This document shows positions 1 through 6,168 of a stretch of DNA of 64,000 nucleotides, in pieces. Within the stretch, counting starts at the first letter, position 1. Each line of letters opens with the position of its first letter. The stretch is from Pseudomonas massiliensis (GTDB lineage: Bacteria > Pseudomonadota > Gammaproteobacteria > Pseudomonadales > Pseudomonadaceae): assembly GCF_000826105.1 (NCBI RefSeq), contig NZ_CCYK01000007.1, forward strand, positions 2,262,656 through 2,326,655, read 5' to 3'. The notes under the pieces were generated by a model that worked only from the letters and a program-made list of their open reading frames with translations, had not been told where the DNA came from and did not search any database. The translations under genes and the position numbers were made by a program.

Positions 1-142
1 CTTCAAGCAGTACATCTGGGATTCCGGCAAGGCCTACTTGAAGCCATTGAACCCAGCCTTCCCCACCGTTGAGGTGGACGACACCTGGGTGATCGTGGGC
101 AAGGTTGTGGATGCCAAGTGGCCGCGGGCGGTATTGGGGTGA
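1..142 (+). CDS. Phage CI-type repressor, C-terminal end (partial)
   Basis: The reading frame from base 2 to the TGA at 140-142 gives the last 46 residues of a protein. It contains a GKAYLKPLNP segment and a VEVDD..VIVGKVV stretch, which resemble the last beta strands of the LexA/CI S24 peptidase dimerisation domain. In this family the domain dimerises the repressor and self-cleaves on RecA activation. The N-terminal helix-turn-helix and the catalytic Ser/Lys are beyond the window edge, so DNA binding and inducibility cannot be judged. Its position upstream of two same-strand genes and a promoter with inverted repeats fits a lambda cI. Another S24 protein is possible. Confidence 0.7.
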   Translation, partial: FKQYIWDSGKAYLKPLNPAFPTVEVDDTWVIVGKVVDAKWPRAVLG

Positions 143-207
143 GGCGGGGCGCTTTGGGTTGGTAGTAACCGCGCAAGGGGTGACATTTTAGGCAGGGATG
201 TTGACGA

Positions 208-699
208 ATGATTAAAGAAACGTGGCTTGACGACTGCCGCAAGTGGTGCAGGCAGATCAAGTTCATAGCCGAAGATATAGAATGGGCGGAAAAGCCAAGC
301 CATAGTGGATGGAAGGAGGCTACAAGCCTTCTTCTTGATGAGCGCCGCGTCACCATTCCTCATCTCTACTTCAAAGGCGAATTCCAGGCCGGCCGGATGG
401 GTGATAGGGTGACTTACGGGCTTATGCACAAGGAGGGCAAGGAGCGGCACCGGGTATTTATGCTTGAGATATGGCCCTCTCACCAGAGATCGCATAGGTA
501 CAAAGACGGCACTCCCCTGTTTGGCCCGCATATCCACCTTGGCGACTACAGGCTTGACGAGATCACCCGAGAGGTCAGGTCTTCAATTACCGGCCCCGCT
601 GAGCAGGGGTGGGTTGACCGCTTTGTGCGCCACGCTAGAATCCAGAGTGAGCGGATGTCTATCGTTCCACCGTTCGGTCATGATCTTTTTGGACAATAG
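208..699 (+). CDS. Uncharacterised 163 aa protein, first gene of a rex-position pair
   Basis: The product has no signal peptide or membrane segment. It is rich in aromatic and charged residues, with a central RVFMLEIWPSHQRS stretch, a GPHIHLGD motif containing an HxH, and a C-terminal IVPPFGHDLF block. It may belong to a DUF6978-like family, but I am not certain. The gene starts 65 bases after the repressor stop and ends two bases before the next ATG, so translation of the pair is probably coupled. The stretch looks more AT-rich than the host genes to its right. Expression from the repressor-maintenance promoter in the lysogen is inferred from position. No biochemical function can be assigned; the HxH could bind metal or be structural. 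Confidence 0.7.
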   Translation: MIKETWLDDCRKWCRQIKFIAEDIEWAEKPSHSGWKEATSLLLDERRVTIPHLYFKGEFQAGRMGDRVTYGLMHKEGKERHRVFMLEIWPSHQRSHRYKDGTPLFGPHIHLGDYRLDEITREVRSSITGPAEQGWVDRFVRHARIQSERMSIVPPFGHDLFGQ

Positions 700-701
700 C
701 C

Positions 702-1454
702 ATGTGCGCACTCGGATGTGGAAATTTTTTCACCAGGGCTGGCTGGCATTGTCAGATCATTGATGCCGGTAGTGGTCCCGCGACCTACATAAGCACCCCG
801 ATCACGCTTCCCGGCGGGAAACCTCTCGACTTCTACCTGATTGAGCGTGGAAGCCTCGTGGAATTCACAGATGATGGCGTGACGCTTTTCGCCCTCAGAT
901 CAATTGGCTACCCACTGTCAGACAAGAGAAACTGGAGAGGCCTGGATAACCTTGGCCTGAAATTCGGTTTTACTCTATCTGATTCGGGCGCCTTCGAAGC
1001 TACCTTCCCGGCGACCGATCTGAATGTATGGGGCGCACAAATCCTTCGATTGATGGCTGCGGTGCTGGCATGGGAGGAGGAACGATCTGCCGAGGGCGAT
1101 ACTGACTTCTCGCTCACTGACGAAATTGAGCTCCTTTTAAGGGCGAAGGCGCCTGGTCGGAAGCTGATTCGCAATGCCTCTCTCCAGGTGGGCAAAGTGG
1201 AAATGTCATTCGACTTCTTATGGGGCGATACCTATATCGACGCGGTAGCTCCCATACCTCAATCCGTCAACCCGAAGCTCAGAAAGGCAGTATTGATTAG
1301 TAAAATTGAAGACCCAGCCGACATCTTGTTCATCGTTGATGACCGCGCCGGAAAACGGAAAAAAGCTGAGGATGAGCTATCCGTGCTTGGGGGTCTGGCC
1401 TCGACCATCTTGTTCAGTGACTTCCAACAGCACTATGGCGCCTCGATGCACTGA
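702..1454 (+). CDS. DUF1828-domain protein, second gene of the rex-position pair
   Basis: Residues about 29-67 carry YISTPITLPGGKP, then FTDDGVTLFAL. This is the pattern of the DUF1828 domain, a family of unknown function seen in phages and bacterial accessory regions. The remaining 180 residues look globular (helical segment near 108-150, then mixed alpha/beta) and resemble the usual C-terminal partner region. No membrane segment is visible, unlike lambda RexB. It starts two bases after the upstream stop, with no strong ribosome site of its own, and is followed by two intrinsic terminators that close the repressor transcript. A superinfection-exclusion, toxin/antitoxin or other lysogenic-conversion role is inference only. 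Confidence 0.75.
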   Translation: MCALGCGNFFTRAGWHCQIIDAGSGPATYISTPITLPGGKPLDFYLIERGSLVEFTDDGVTLFALRSIGYPLSDKRNWRGLDNLGLKFGFTLSDSGAFEATFPATDLNVWGAQILRLMAAVLAWEEERSAEGDTDFSLTDEIELLLRAKAPGRKLIRNASLQVGKVEMSFDFLWGDTYIDAVAPIPQSVNPKLRKAVLISKIEDPADILFIVDDRAGKRKKAEDELSVLGGLASTILFSDFQQHYGASMH

Positions 1455-1481
1455 AAGAAGGACACCAGCTCCGCACACATA

Positions 1482-1507
1482 AAGCCCGCCCCGGCGGGTT
1501 TTCTTTT
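1482..1507 (+). terminator. Intrinsic terminator 1 after the repressor transcript
   Basis: A GCCCGCC / GGCGGG(T) stem with a short loop is followed by a T-rich run (TTTTCTTTT). It lies 28 bases after the DUF1828 gene stop. Confidence 0.75.
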
Positions 1508-1533
1508 GCCCTCTGATCCTGCCTGCCTGACCC

Positions 1534-1559
1534 AAGCCCGCCACTGAGCGGGCTTTTTT
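1534..1559 (+). terminator. Intrinsic terminator 2 in tandem
   Basis: AAGCCCGC and GCGGGCTT arms around a CACTGA loop are followed by six T. With the preceding hairpin it forms a double stop that insulates the lysogeny transcript from the early promoter directly downstream. Confidence 0.85.
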
Positions 1560-1565
1560 GTGCCC

Positions 1566-1618
1566 GTGATAAAATAATCACAGTATGTGTTGACAGGGAT
1601 AAACACGATGCGTGATAT
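1566..1618 (+). promoter_or_regulatory. Candidate PL-like early promoter with overlapping operators
   Basis: A perfect -35 TTGACA lies at 1590-1595. A 17-base spacer leads to a poor -10 at 1613-1618 (TGATAT). Three inverted repeats lie in or beside it: GTGAT-6-ATCAC at 1566-1581, GTGTT-10-AACAC at 1587-1606 overlapping the -35, and an imperfect CGTGATATTACG at 1611-1622 over the -10. The half sites share a GTGxT start, as repeated repressor operators would. Control by the adjacent repressor is inference. The weak -10 lowers confidence in the exact start point. Confidence 0.5.
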
Positions 1619-1806
1619 TACGTCCATGCCGCAGCGATGTGGCAGGCCCTCAAAAGGCCCTCGCTCTTTATACAACTCGACGCAACACCCAACAGACCGC
1701 ATTGCCTCTACCGGCGACCGGCGATCAGACAGGCCCGAAAGCCTGCCCACGACAGGAACAACCTGGACGGCTGATCGAGAGCGAAACGCTCGAACCGCGC
1801 GAATGA
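1612..1806 (+). CDS. Possible small early protein, 64 aa (doubtful)
   Basis: A GTG-started frame gives a 64-residue product ending in CPRQEQPGRLIESETLEPRE, which reads like a real polar protein. However, the start lies at the -10 of the candidate promoter, there is no clear ribosome site, and the whole frame overlaps three RNA hairpins. A competing frame from an ATG at 1608 runs to 1982 but overlaps the next gene. The stretch may be an untranslated leader. By position a lambda N-like factor would be expected, but I see no arginine-rich RNA-binding motif in this frame. Confidence 0.3.
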   Translation: MILRPCRSDVAGPQKALALYTTRRNTQQTALPLPATGDQTGPKACPRQEQPGRLIESETLEPRE

Positions 1807-1839
1807 CCCGGCAAGCAATGCGCCCCGCCACCCTGGCGG
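1711..1839 (+). other. Hairpin-rich early leader
   Basis: Between the candidate early promoter and the first secure early gene lie successive hairpins: CAGGC/GCCTG at 1730-1745, GAGCG-AAA-CGCTC at 1779-1791, and CCGCCA-CCC-TGGCGG at 1825-1839. None is followed by a T run, so they are not ordinary terminators. A cis-acting antitermination RNA of the HK022 put type is conceivable, but this is inference. Confidence 0.4.
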
Positions 1840-1915
1840 TAATGAGGGACAGATTTCCTCGATGCCCTTCTCGCGAGGGGTATCAGGGAAATAAATCGCC
1901 CCGGAGGGCAAGAAC

Positions 1916-2173
1916 ATGGCAACCCGCAAACCCGCCGCAAGCACCCTGCTTAAACAGGCCAATGAGGCAATCGCCAAGCTGACCAAGGAGCTGGAGAGTA
2001 CAAAAGGCACCATCAGCTATCACCAGGCACGCGCCATTGAAGCTACAAAGGAAATCGAGGACGTGCACGCCTTCTGTGATGCACTTCCAAACGTCGTGCC
2101 GCGCAAAGACGACAACGGGTACAACCAGCGGTCAGTGATGACCCGCCTGGCGGCGTGGCTGGCTACCAAATAG
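1916..2173 (+). CDS. Small phage protein with N-terminal coiled coil, 85 aa
   Basis: This is the first secure gene of the early operon. GGAGGG seven bases upstream of the ATG is a good ribosome site. Residues about 10-50 form an amphipathic, Ala/Lys/Glu-rich helix likely to be a coiled coil. The C-terminal part has a VVPRKDDNGYNQRSVMTRLA segment. I see no catalytic motif. Its place at the head of the operon suggests an early regulatory or accessory role, but I do not recognise the family. Confidence 0.7.
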   Translation: MATRKPAASTLLKQANEAIAKLTKELESTKGTISYHQARAIEATKEIEDVHAFCDALPNVVPRKDDNGYNQRSVMTRLAAWLATK

Positions 2174-2304
2174 CACGCATGCCCAATCGAGGGGGAAGCG
2201 TGAGCCGGTGTGAGCGAGCCGGGCCTGAGAGACCGAACGATTTGCTGAAGCGCCTGGGCGACCGGGCGTTTTGGAAATCCACAGGAGCCCTGGAGGGCAT
2301 ATCA

Positions 2305-2514
2305 ATGCCAGGCACATTCGAGCAAGGCTGGGCGGCAAGGCCGTTCGCAGAGCAGTTTCCGGAAATGGATGCGAAAGAGGCTGAGCGCCTCGACCGCCTG
2401 AACCACGCGATCACCTACCTCTACATGGCAGACATGCTGACCGATAGCCAGGTGAAGGCGATTCGAGAAAAGAAATTCCCGCGAGTGGTTACCAAGGCGG
2501 TTCTAGGCAAGTAA
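2305..2514 (+). CDS. Small phage protein, 69 aa
   Basis: The start at 2305 is chosen because TGGAGGG lies just upstream; the frame stays open to 2155 but those codons look non-coding. The product is soluble, acidic to neutral and predicted helical, with a DAKEAERLDRLNHAITYLYMADMLT region. The last third is basic (REKKFPRVVTKAVLGK). No family is recognised. Confidence 0.6.
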   Translation: MPGTFEQGWAARPFAEQFPEMDAKEAERLDRLNHAITYLYMADMLTDSQVKAIREKKFPRVVTKAVLGK

Positions 2515-2566
2515 ACAACCCCGCCCCGGTTCGCCGGCCATCTGCATCACCCCTTCCCCACTTACG

Positions 2567-2640
2567 ACCGCAGCGGCAGACGCCAAGCCACCTCACGGTG
2601 GGTCTGGTCACCCGCGCTTGGCGTCTGGCCACTGCGGTTT
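2567..2640 (+). terminator. Long imperfect hairpin between early genes
   Basis: ACCGCAG plus CAGACGCCAAGC on the left pair with GCTTGGCGTCTG plus CTGCGGT on the right, giving 19 paired bases around a bulge. The loop itself can form GGTG/CACC. The right arm runs into TTTTAT. It can act as a terminator or attenuator, or a processing signal, in the 149-base gap before the next gene. Confidence 0.6.
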
Positions 2641-2663
2641 TATCAGCGTCCCCGGAGGCGCCC

Positions 2664-3074
2664 ATGAACGCACTACTCAAAGCACAGCTGCGCTATGACA
2701 ACGCCGAACCGGCGGACGACAGCGCCGAACAGGAAGCACTACAGCGCTGGATCGACGATGCGGCCGAGCGCCTGGCCCGCGGCGAAGACATCAAAGTGTC
2801 CCGACGCGGCTGGCACGTGGCGACAGTGACGCACGCGGACTTCCTGCTGCGGGTTCAGGAGCACCTGACCTGCCGCCTCGATCAGGACGACGACCTGAAC
2901 TTCGCCCAGCTGGTAGTCGATGCCATGTGCGGCAACGCTCGGCAGGCCATGGCGCGCCGGCTGCTGGGCCCTACGGATCACTCCTTGGGTGTCCTGCACG
3001 AGATCGCCGAGAGCATGGTTAAACACCTGGCCGAAGCCGGGGTTGAGCAGGACCGCGCGGACGACGAGCTATGA
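2664..3074 (+). CDS. Phage hypothetical protein, 136 aa
   Basis: The start at 2664 follows CCGGAGGCG; earlier codons in the open frame belong to the upstream hairpin. The protein is acidic and helical, with a DDSAEQEALQRWIDDAAERL segment near the N terminus and an ARRLLGPTDHSLGVLHEIAE segment near the C terminus. There is no signal peptide or membrane segment. Its stop overlaps the next ATG (ATGA), so it belongs to a translationally coupled run of five or six small genes. The function is unknown. Confidence 0.75.
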   Translation: MNALLKAQLRYDNAEPADDSAEQEALQRWIDDAAERLARGEDIKVSRRGWHVATVTHADFLLRVQEHLTCRLDQDDDLNFAQLVVDAMCGNARQAMARRLLGPTDHSLGVLHEIAESMVKHLAEAGVEQDRADDEL

Positions 3075-3265
3075 ACAGCATCCACGTTCTGATCGGGCGC
3101 TATCTGGATGATCTGGAAGAGCGCCCAGTCCCGTTCTACGAGGCGATGGTCGAGAAGAAGATCATCGATGCCTACATGGGCGGCCAGATCAAGGCTGACG
3201 AGTTCCACTACTACTGCGAGCGCTTCCGGCGCCTTGCACAGCGTGACGTAAGGAGAGCGGCATGA
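3071..3265 (+). CDS. Small phage protein, 64 aa
   Basis: It begins inside the stop of the previous gene and ends overlapping the next start, so it is coupled on both sides. The product is helical and charged, with paired aromatic residues (EFHYYCERFRRL) near the C terminus. No motif is recognised. Its small size and place in the early operon are compatible with a host-takeover or regulatory peptide, but nothing in the sequence shows this. Confidence 0.65.
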   Translation: MNSIHVLIGRYLDDLEERPVPFYEAMVEKKIIDAYMGGQIKADEFHYYCERFRRLAQRDVRRAA

Positions 3266-3591
3266 GCACAGCACCAGAGGGGGCAACGCATCTGCTCCCG
3301 CTCAAGGAAGGCGTTCGAAGCGAGCCGGTTTACTACCGCACGCCATCAGTACATGGCGTCGCCCGGTGGGACGGTTCGCGCTGGGAGCCATGCGCTTACC
3401 TGCCGGAAGCCGCCATCCGGATCAAGCCTGGCCCGGACGCACGGCTAATCGAAGCCGCGCCTGATCTGCTGAAGGCTCTGCAAATGTGTATCGCCTGGAT
3501 GGGCGATCGCCGGGACATATCTCCAGAGTCGATCGATGCATGGGTGAGAGGCCGCTATGCCATTGCCAAAGCCACGGGAGAACAGCCATGA
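3262..3591 (+). CDS. Phage hypothetical protein with an AAPDLL motif, 109 aa
   Basis: The N-terminal half reads as a small beta-rich unit (EPVYYRTPSVHGVARWDG..WEPCAY). It is followed by DARLIEAAPDLLKAL and a tryptophan-containing helix. The A-x-LI-AAPDLL-x-AL motif is common in small early proteins of tailed phages and recurs in the gene at 6919-7257 of this window. ATGA overlap joins it to its upstream neighbour. Family membership is by motif only; no function is established to my knowledge. Confidence 0.7.
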   Translation: MSTAPEGATHLLPLKEGVRSEPVYYRTPSVHGVARWDGSRWEPCAYLPEAAIRIKPGPDARLIEAAPDLLKALQMCIAWMGDRRDISPESIDAWVRGRYAIAKATGEQP

Positions 3592-3785
3592 CCACCGCAC
3601 CCTACCCCACAATTATCGACGAGCAACTGGCCCAACTGGAACGCAGCATGGCCATGATCGGATTCGCGCTGCCCGTAAACGAAGTCCTGGGCCTGCCCAG
3701 GGAGCACCGTGTCGCGGACCTGAAGCAAAGGCTGTCCGTGACCTTGAAGGGGAAGCGGGTGGCTGTGAGGGCGCGTCATGAATGA
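3588..3785 (+). CDS. Small phage protein, 65 aa
   Basis: The ATG at 3588 overlaps the TGA of the previous gene (ATGA), which decides the start over a longer open frame. The product has a helical N-terminal half and a short basic C terminus (KQRLSVTLKGKRVAVRARHE). It overlaps the following gene by eight bases. I do not recognise the family; the basic tail could bind nucleic acid. Confidence 0.6.
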   Translation: MTTAPYPTIIDEQLAQLERSMAMIGFALPVNEVLGLPREHRVADLKQRLSVTLKGKRVAVRARHE

Positions 3786-4110
3786 TCGTGAATTGCTGGA
3801 GCTGGCGGCTAAGGCGGCTGGCGTACAGATCGTTCCTTGCACATGCAGGAATGAAGACTGGCCATTCAAATATGCGCCAAATGAGCAGCGGCGCGGGCAC
3901 TGGAATCCGCTGCGCAATGACGGCGATGCGCTGCGGCTGGCAGTAGATCTCAGCCTGCAAGTAAAGCCCTGTGAAACCGGCGTAGATGTTTGCGACGAAG
4001 CTGGCGATGAGGTCTGGTGTGAGTTTACTGAGCCAAACTCTTGCCATTACCAGATGACTCGCCGCGCCATCGTCCGCGCTGCAGCTGAGATCGGGATGGC
4101 CATGCCATGA
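3778..4110 (+). CDS. Phage hypothetical protein, 110 aa
   Basis: The product carries a CTCRNEDWP segment, a WNPLRNDGDALRLAVDL motif seen in many small phage proteins of the DUF2591-like kind, and a C-terminal RRAIVRAAAEIGMAMP helix. The motif W-x-P-L-x-(D/N)-DGDALRLA is typical of early-region genes of Pseudomonas and enterobacterial phages. Four cysteines occur (C20, C22 in the CTC, and two later), but the spacing is not a standard zinc site. The gene overlaps both neighbours by a few bases. Confidence 0.7.
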   Translation: MNDRELLELAAKAAGVQIVPCTCRNEDWPFKYAPNEQRRGHWNPLRNDGDALRLAVDLSLQVKPCETGVDVCDEAGDEVWCEFTEPNSCHYQMTRRAIVRAAAEIGMAMP

Positions 4111-4223
4111 CCACCTACCAACGCGCCAAGCGCATCGCCCGCCTACGCGGTTCATTCCTGGCCCTGCTGATCTGTAGCCTCTGGTTGCTGCTCAGCGCCC
4201 TGGGCGGGTCTGTTACTGCTTAA
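4107..4223 (+). CDS. Small single-span membrane peptide, 38 aa
   Basis: A 39-codon frame starts at an ATGA overlap with the preceding gene. The product has a basic N terminus (TTYQRAKRIARLRG) followed by one hydrophobic span (SFLALLICSLWLLLSALGG), the pattern of an inner-membrane peptide with its N terminus inside. The coupled start and clean membrane topology favour a real gene. Phage early operons often hold such peptides for host inhibition or exclusion; which applies here is unknown. Confidence 0.6.
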   Translation: MTTYQRAKRIARLRGSFLALLICSLWLLLSALGGSVTA

Positions 4224-4276
4224 ACCCCTTTCCCCTTCCCTTTCTGTATGCGCTCAGCGAAGCGCAGGGAGCCCCT

Positions 4277-5005
4277 ATGTCTATGAACATGAAGATCTGG
4301 GATCAGGTCGAGAAGACCGATACCAGGTTCACCAAGGAAGCCAAGGTCGGCGGCCAGAACATCACCAGCCTGAACGGCACGGCGATGATCATGAAGGCCA
4401 CCGAAGTGTTCGGGCCCGCGGGCATCGGTTTCGGCTGGAACATCGTGGAAGAGCGCTTCGACAAGGGCGCCGAGATGTTCAGCGGCGAGGGCGATAAGCG
4501 GGTCAGCCTGGGCTTCGAGTTGCACCACACGATCAAGATCGCCTTCTGGTTCAAGCTGGACGGCGAGCGTGGGGAGATTGAGCAGTACGGATGTACTCCG
4601 TACCTCTACAAGTCGAAGTATGGCACCACCACTGATGGCGAGGCACCGAAGAAGTCCCTGACAGATGCCATCAAAAAGTCCCTATCGATGCTCGGCTTCA
4701 GCGCTGACGTGTTCCTGGGCATGTTCGACGACCGCGATTATGTGGCCCAGCGCCAGGAAGAAGTGGCGGTCGAGCAGGCCGAAGACCGGGAAGCGGAGCT
4801 GGAGAAGCAGAATCAGGAGCGCCTGGAATATATCAAGTCGGTGGTTGAGACGATGCAGGGCGCCCAGACGCTGAATGAGCTGAAGAAGCTGCATGACGCC
4901 GCTGTCCGCCGCCTCACAGCGCGCCGGGATGATGCCGGGGTCAAGCGGATCGCTCGGGAGCTCGCCACGCTCACGCCCCGCTTCAATCAGGAGGCTGCAG
5001 CATGA
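4277..5005 (+). CDS. Probable phage single-strand annealing protein, Rad52-like
   Basis: The 242 aa product has an N-terminal core (about 1-150) with LNGTAMIMKATEVFGPAG, then beta-rich segments, then a KKSLTDAIKKSLSMLGF helix. That arrangement resembles the Rad52/Sak fold, whose conserved late helix contains T-D-A-x-K-x-(S/A)-x-x-x-x-G. The C-terminal part (about 155-242) is a charged coiled coil with two helical hairpins. Such proteins anneal complementary single strands during phage recombination. The directly following Gp157-family gene, overlapped by ATGA, supports a recombination/replication module. The call is from motif shape only; a different early protein remains possible. Confidence 0.5.
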   Translation: MSMNMKIWDQVEKTDTRFTKEAKVGGQNITSLNGTAMIMKATEVFGPAGIGFGWNIVEERFDKGAEMFSGEGDKRVSLGFELHHTIKIAFWFKLDGERGEIEQYGCTPYLYKSKYGTTTDGEAPKKSLTDAIKKSLSMLGFSADVFLGMFDDRDYVAQRQEEVAVEQAEDREAELEKQNQERLEYIKSVVETMQGAQTLNELKKLHDAAVRRLTARRDDAGVKRIARELATLTPRFNQEAAA

Positions 5006-5499
5006 GCCACCTCTACGAATTGACCGGCCAGTTCAAGGAGCTGGCTGTCCTAGCTGAGAACGCCGACGAAGACCTGGCTATCGCCGTCCGCGACACCATG
5101 GGCGCCATCGAGGCCGAGTTCAACGACAAGGCCCTGGCCGTAAGCCGGATCATCCTGAACATGGATTCGGACACGGATGCGCTGGACCGCGAGATTGAGC
5201 GCCTACAGGAGCGCAGGCGCCTGCTCACCAATCGCCAGAACCAGATTCGGGAATACCTCCGGGAGAACATGGAAGCGTCGGGCATCAGCAAGATCAGCTG
5301 CCCGCTGTTCACCATCACCCTGGCCAATGGTCGCGAATCGGTGGTCGTGGACGACCCGGACCAGCTGCCTGACGAGCTGATGCGGGTGAAGACCGACGTA
5401 TCTCCCGACAAGACCGCAATTGCCGCCAAGCTGAAGGCTGGCGAAGAAATCCCCGGCGCGCGCCTGGAGCGTGGTCAGTCCTCCATTCGCATTAAGTGA
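5002..5499 (+). CDS. Siphovirus Gp157 family protein
   Basis: The 165 aa product has the family layout. It opens with a short N-terminal helix (YELTGQFKELAVL). A long coiled coil follows, with regular ALDREIERLQERRRLLTNRQ heptads at about residues 54-90. The conserved LRENMEASGISKI turn comes next, then a beta-rich tail ending in IPGARLERGQSSIRIK. Gp157 proteins are found beside annealing proteins in phage early regions; one was linked to phage resistance in Streptococcus thermophilus, but its biochemical role is unclear. It overlaps the upstream gene by ATGA, so the two are likely made together. Confidence 0.85.
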   Translation: MSHLYELTGQFKELAVLAENADEDLAIAVRDTMGAIEAEFNDKALAVSRIILNMDSDTDALDREIERLQERRRLLTNRQNQIREYLRENMEASGISKISCPLFTITLANGRESVVVDDPDQLPDELMRVKTDVSPDKTAIAAKLKAGEEIPGARLERGQSSIRIK

Positions 5500-5506
5500 G
5501 GCGTAC

Positions 5507-5747
5507 ATGAGCACCAACGACATCATCGCAGCGGCCACGGCAGGCCGAACTGGAGGCAGCTAAGGCTGCCTTCTTCGCATCTGGCGGCCGGATCGTGACG
5601 ATTGATCGCACACCAGCCGGGCCGCTAGTCAGCACCACGGATGATCCGGAAGTGGTGGCCACCATTCGCGCTCACCGGCACTTGGGCGTGATCGCCGCTG
5701 CCAGAGCGGTTCACCTCCATACCAGCACGGTCAACAAGATAGCCTAG
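5507..5747 (+). pseudogene. Frameshifted small phage gene
   Basis: From ATG 5507 the frame reads MSTNDIIAAATAGRTGGS and stops after 18 codons. A +1 shift near 5540 restores a long frame reading QAELEAAKAAFFASGG and ending in HLHTSTVNKIA at the TAG 5745-5747. Joined, the two pieces give a sensible protein of about 79 aa. No slippery heptamer is visible at the junction, so a mutation or sequencing error is likelier than programmed frameshifting. The end of the frame (LGVIAAARAVHLHTSTVNKI) could be a short DNA-binding helix pair, but no family is recognised. Confidence 0.65.
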
Positions 5748-6168
5748 CTATGTAGGATGTGAAGTAGCGAAGGAATGGCTGACATTCTCTAATTTCAAGG
5801 CATGGATGGAAAAGCAAGATTGGGAAGGTAAGGAGCTTGATAAAGACCTGCTTTTCCCTGGTAACAAGATTTACTCGTCAGAAACATGTGTTTTCGTTGA
5901 TGGCGCTACAAACTCATTTCTGACGAACACGTCCTCAAGAAAGAAGGACGGCTTGCCGCGAGGCGTGCTTACCCGTAATGGTAGATACACGGCTCGATGC
6001 TCCGTAGACGGAGTGCAGATTCACTTGGGAATTTATGATTCCCCGGAAGAAGCGCATTTGGCTTGGGTTTCTAAGAAGATAGAGCAAGCCAAAATTATTG
6101 CCGCCAAGCAAAGCGACCAAAAGGTTGCCAAAGCCATCATCCAGAGGTTTGAGAATTATGCAGCATGA
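5743..6168 (+). pseudogene. 5'-truncated HNH/AP2 homing endonuclease remnant
   Basis: The frame opens right after a stop and reads SYVGCEVAKEWLTFSNFKAW, then WEGKELDKDLL, GNKIYSSETCVFV and an AP2-like GRYTARCSVDGVQIHLGIYD. These blocks form the C-terminal two thirds of phage HNH endonucleases with an AP2 DNA-binding domain, which normally begin about 60 residues earlier with the rest of the nuclease core. That part is missing and the preceding pseudogene lies directly against the break. The first ATG in frame (5806) has no ribosome site. DNA cleavage is unlikely; the AP2 part could still bind DNA if expressed. The base composition is more AT-rich than its neighbours, as expected for an inserted homing gene. 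Confidence 0.8.

Noticed and set aside
1587..1982. A 131-codon frame over the early leader
   Set aside because: Overlaps the candidate promoter, RNA hairpins and the well-supported gene at 1916; composition looks non-coding.
5507..5747. Programmed frameshift as explanation of the split gene
   Set aside because: No slippery heptamer, upstream Shine-Dalgarno stimulator or downstream pseudoknot is visible at the junction.
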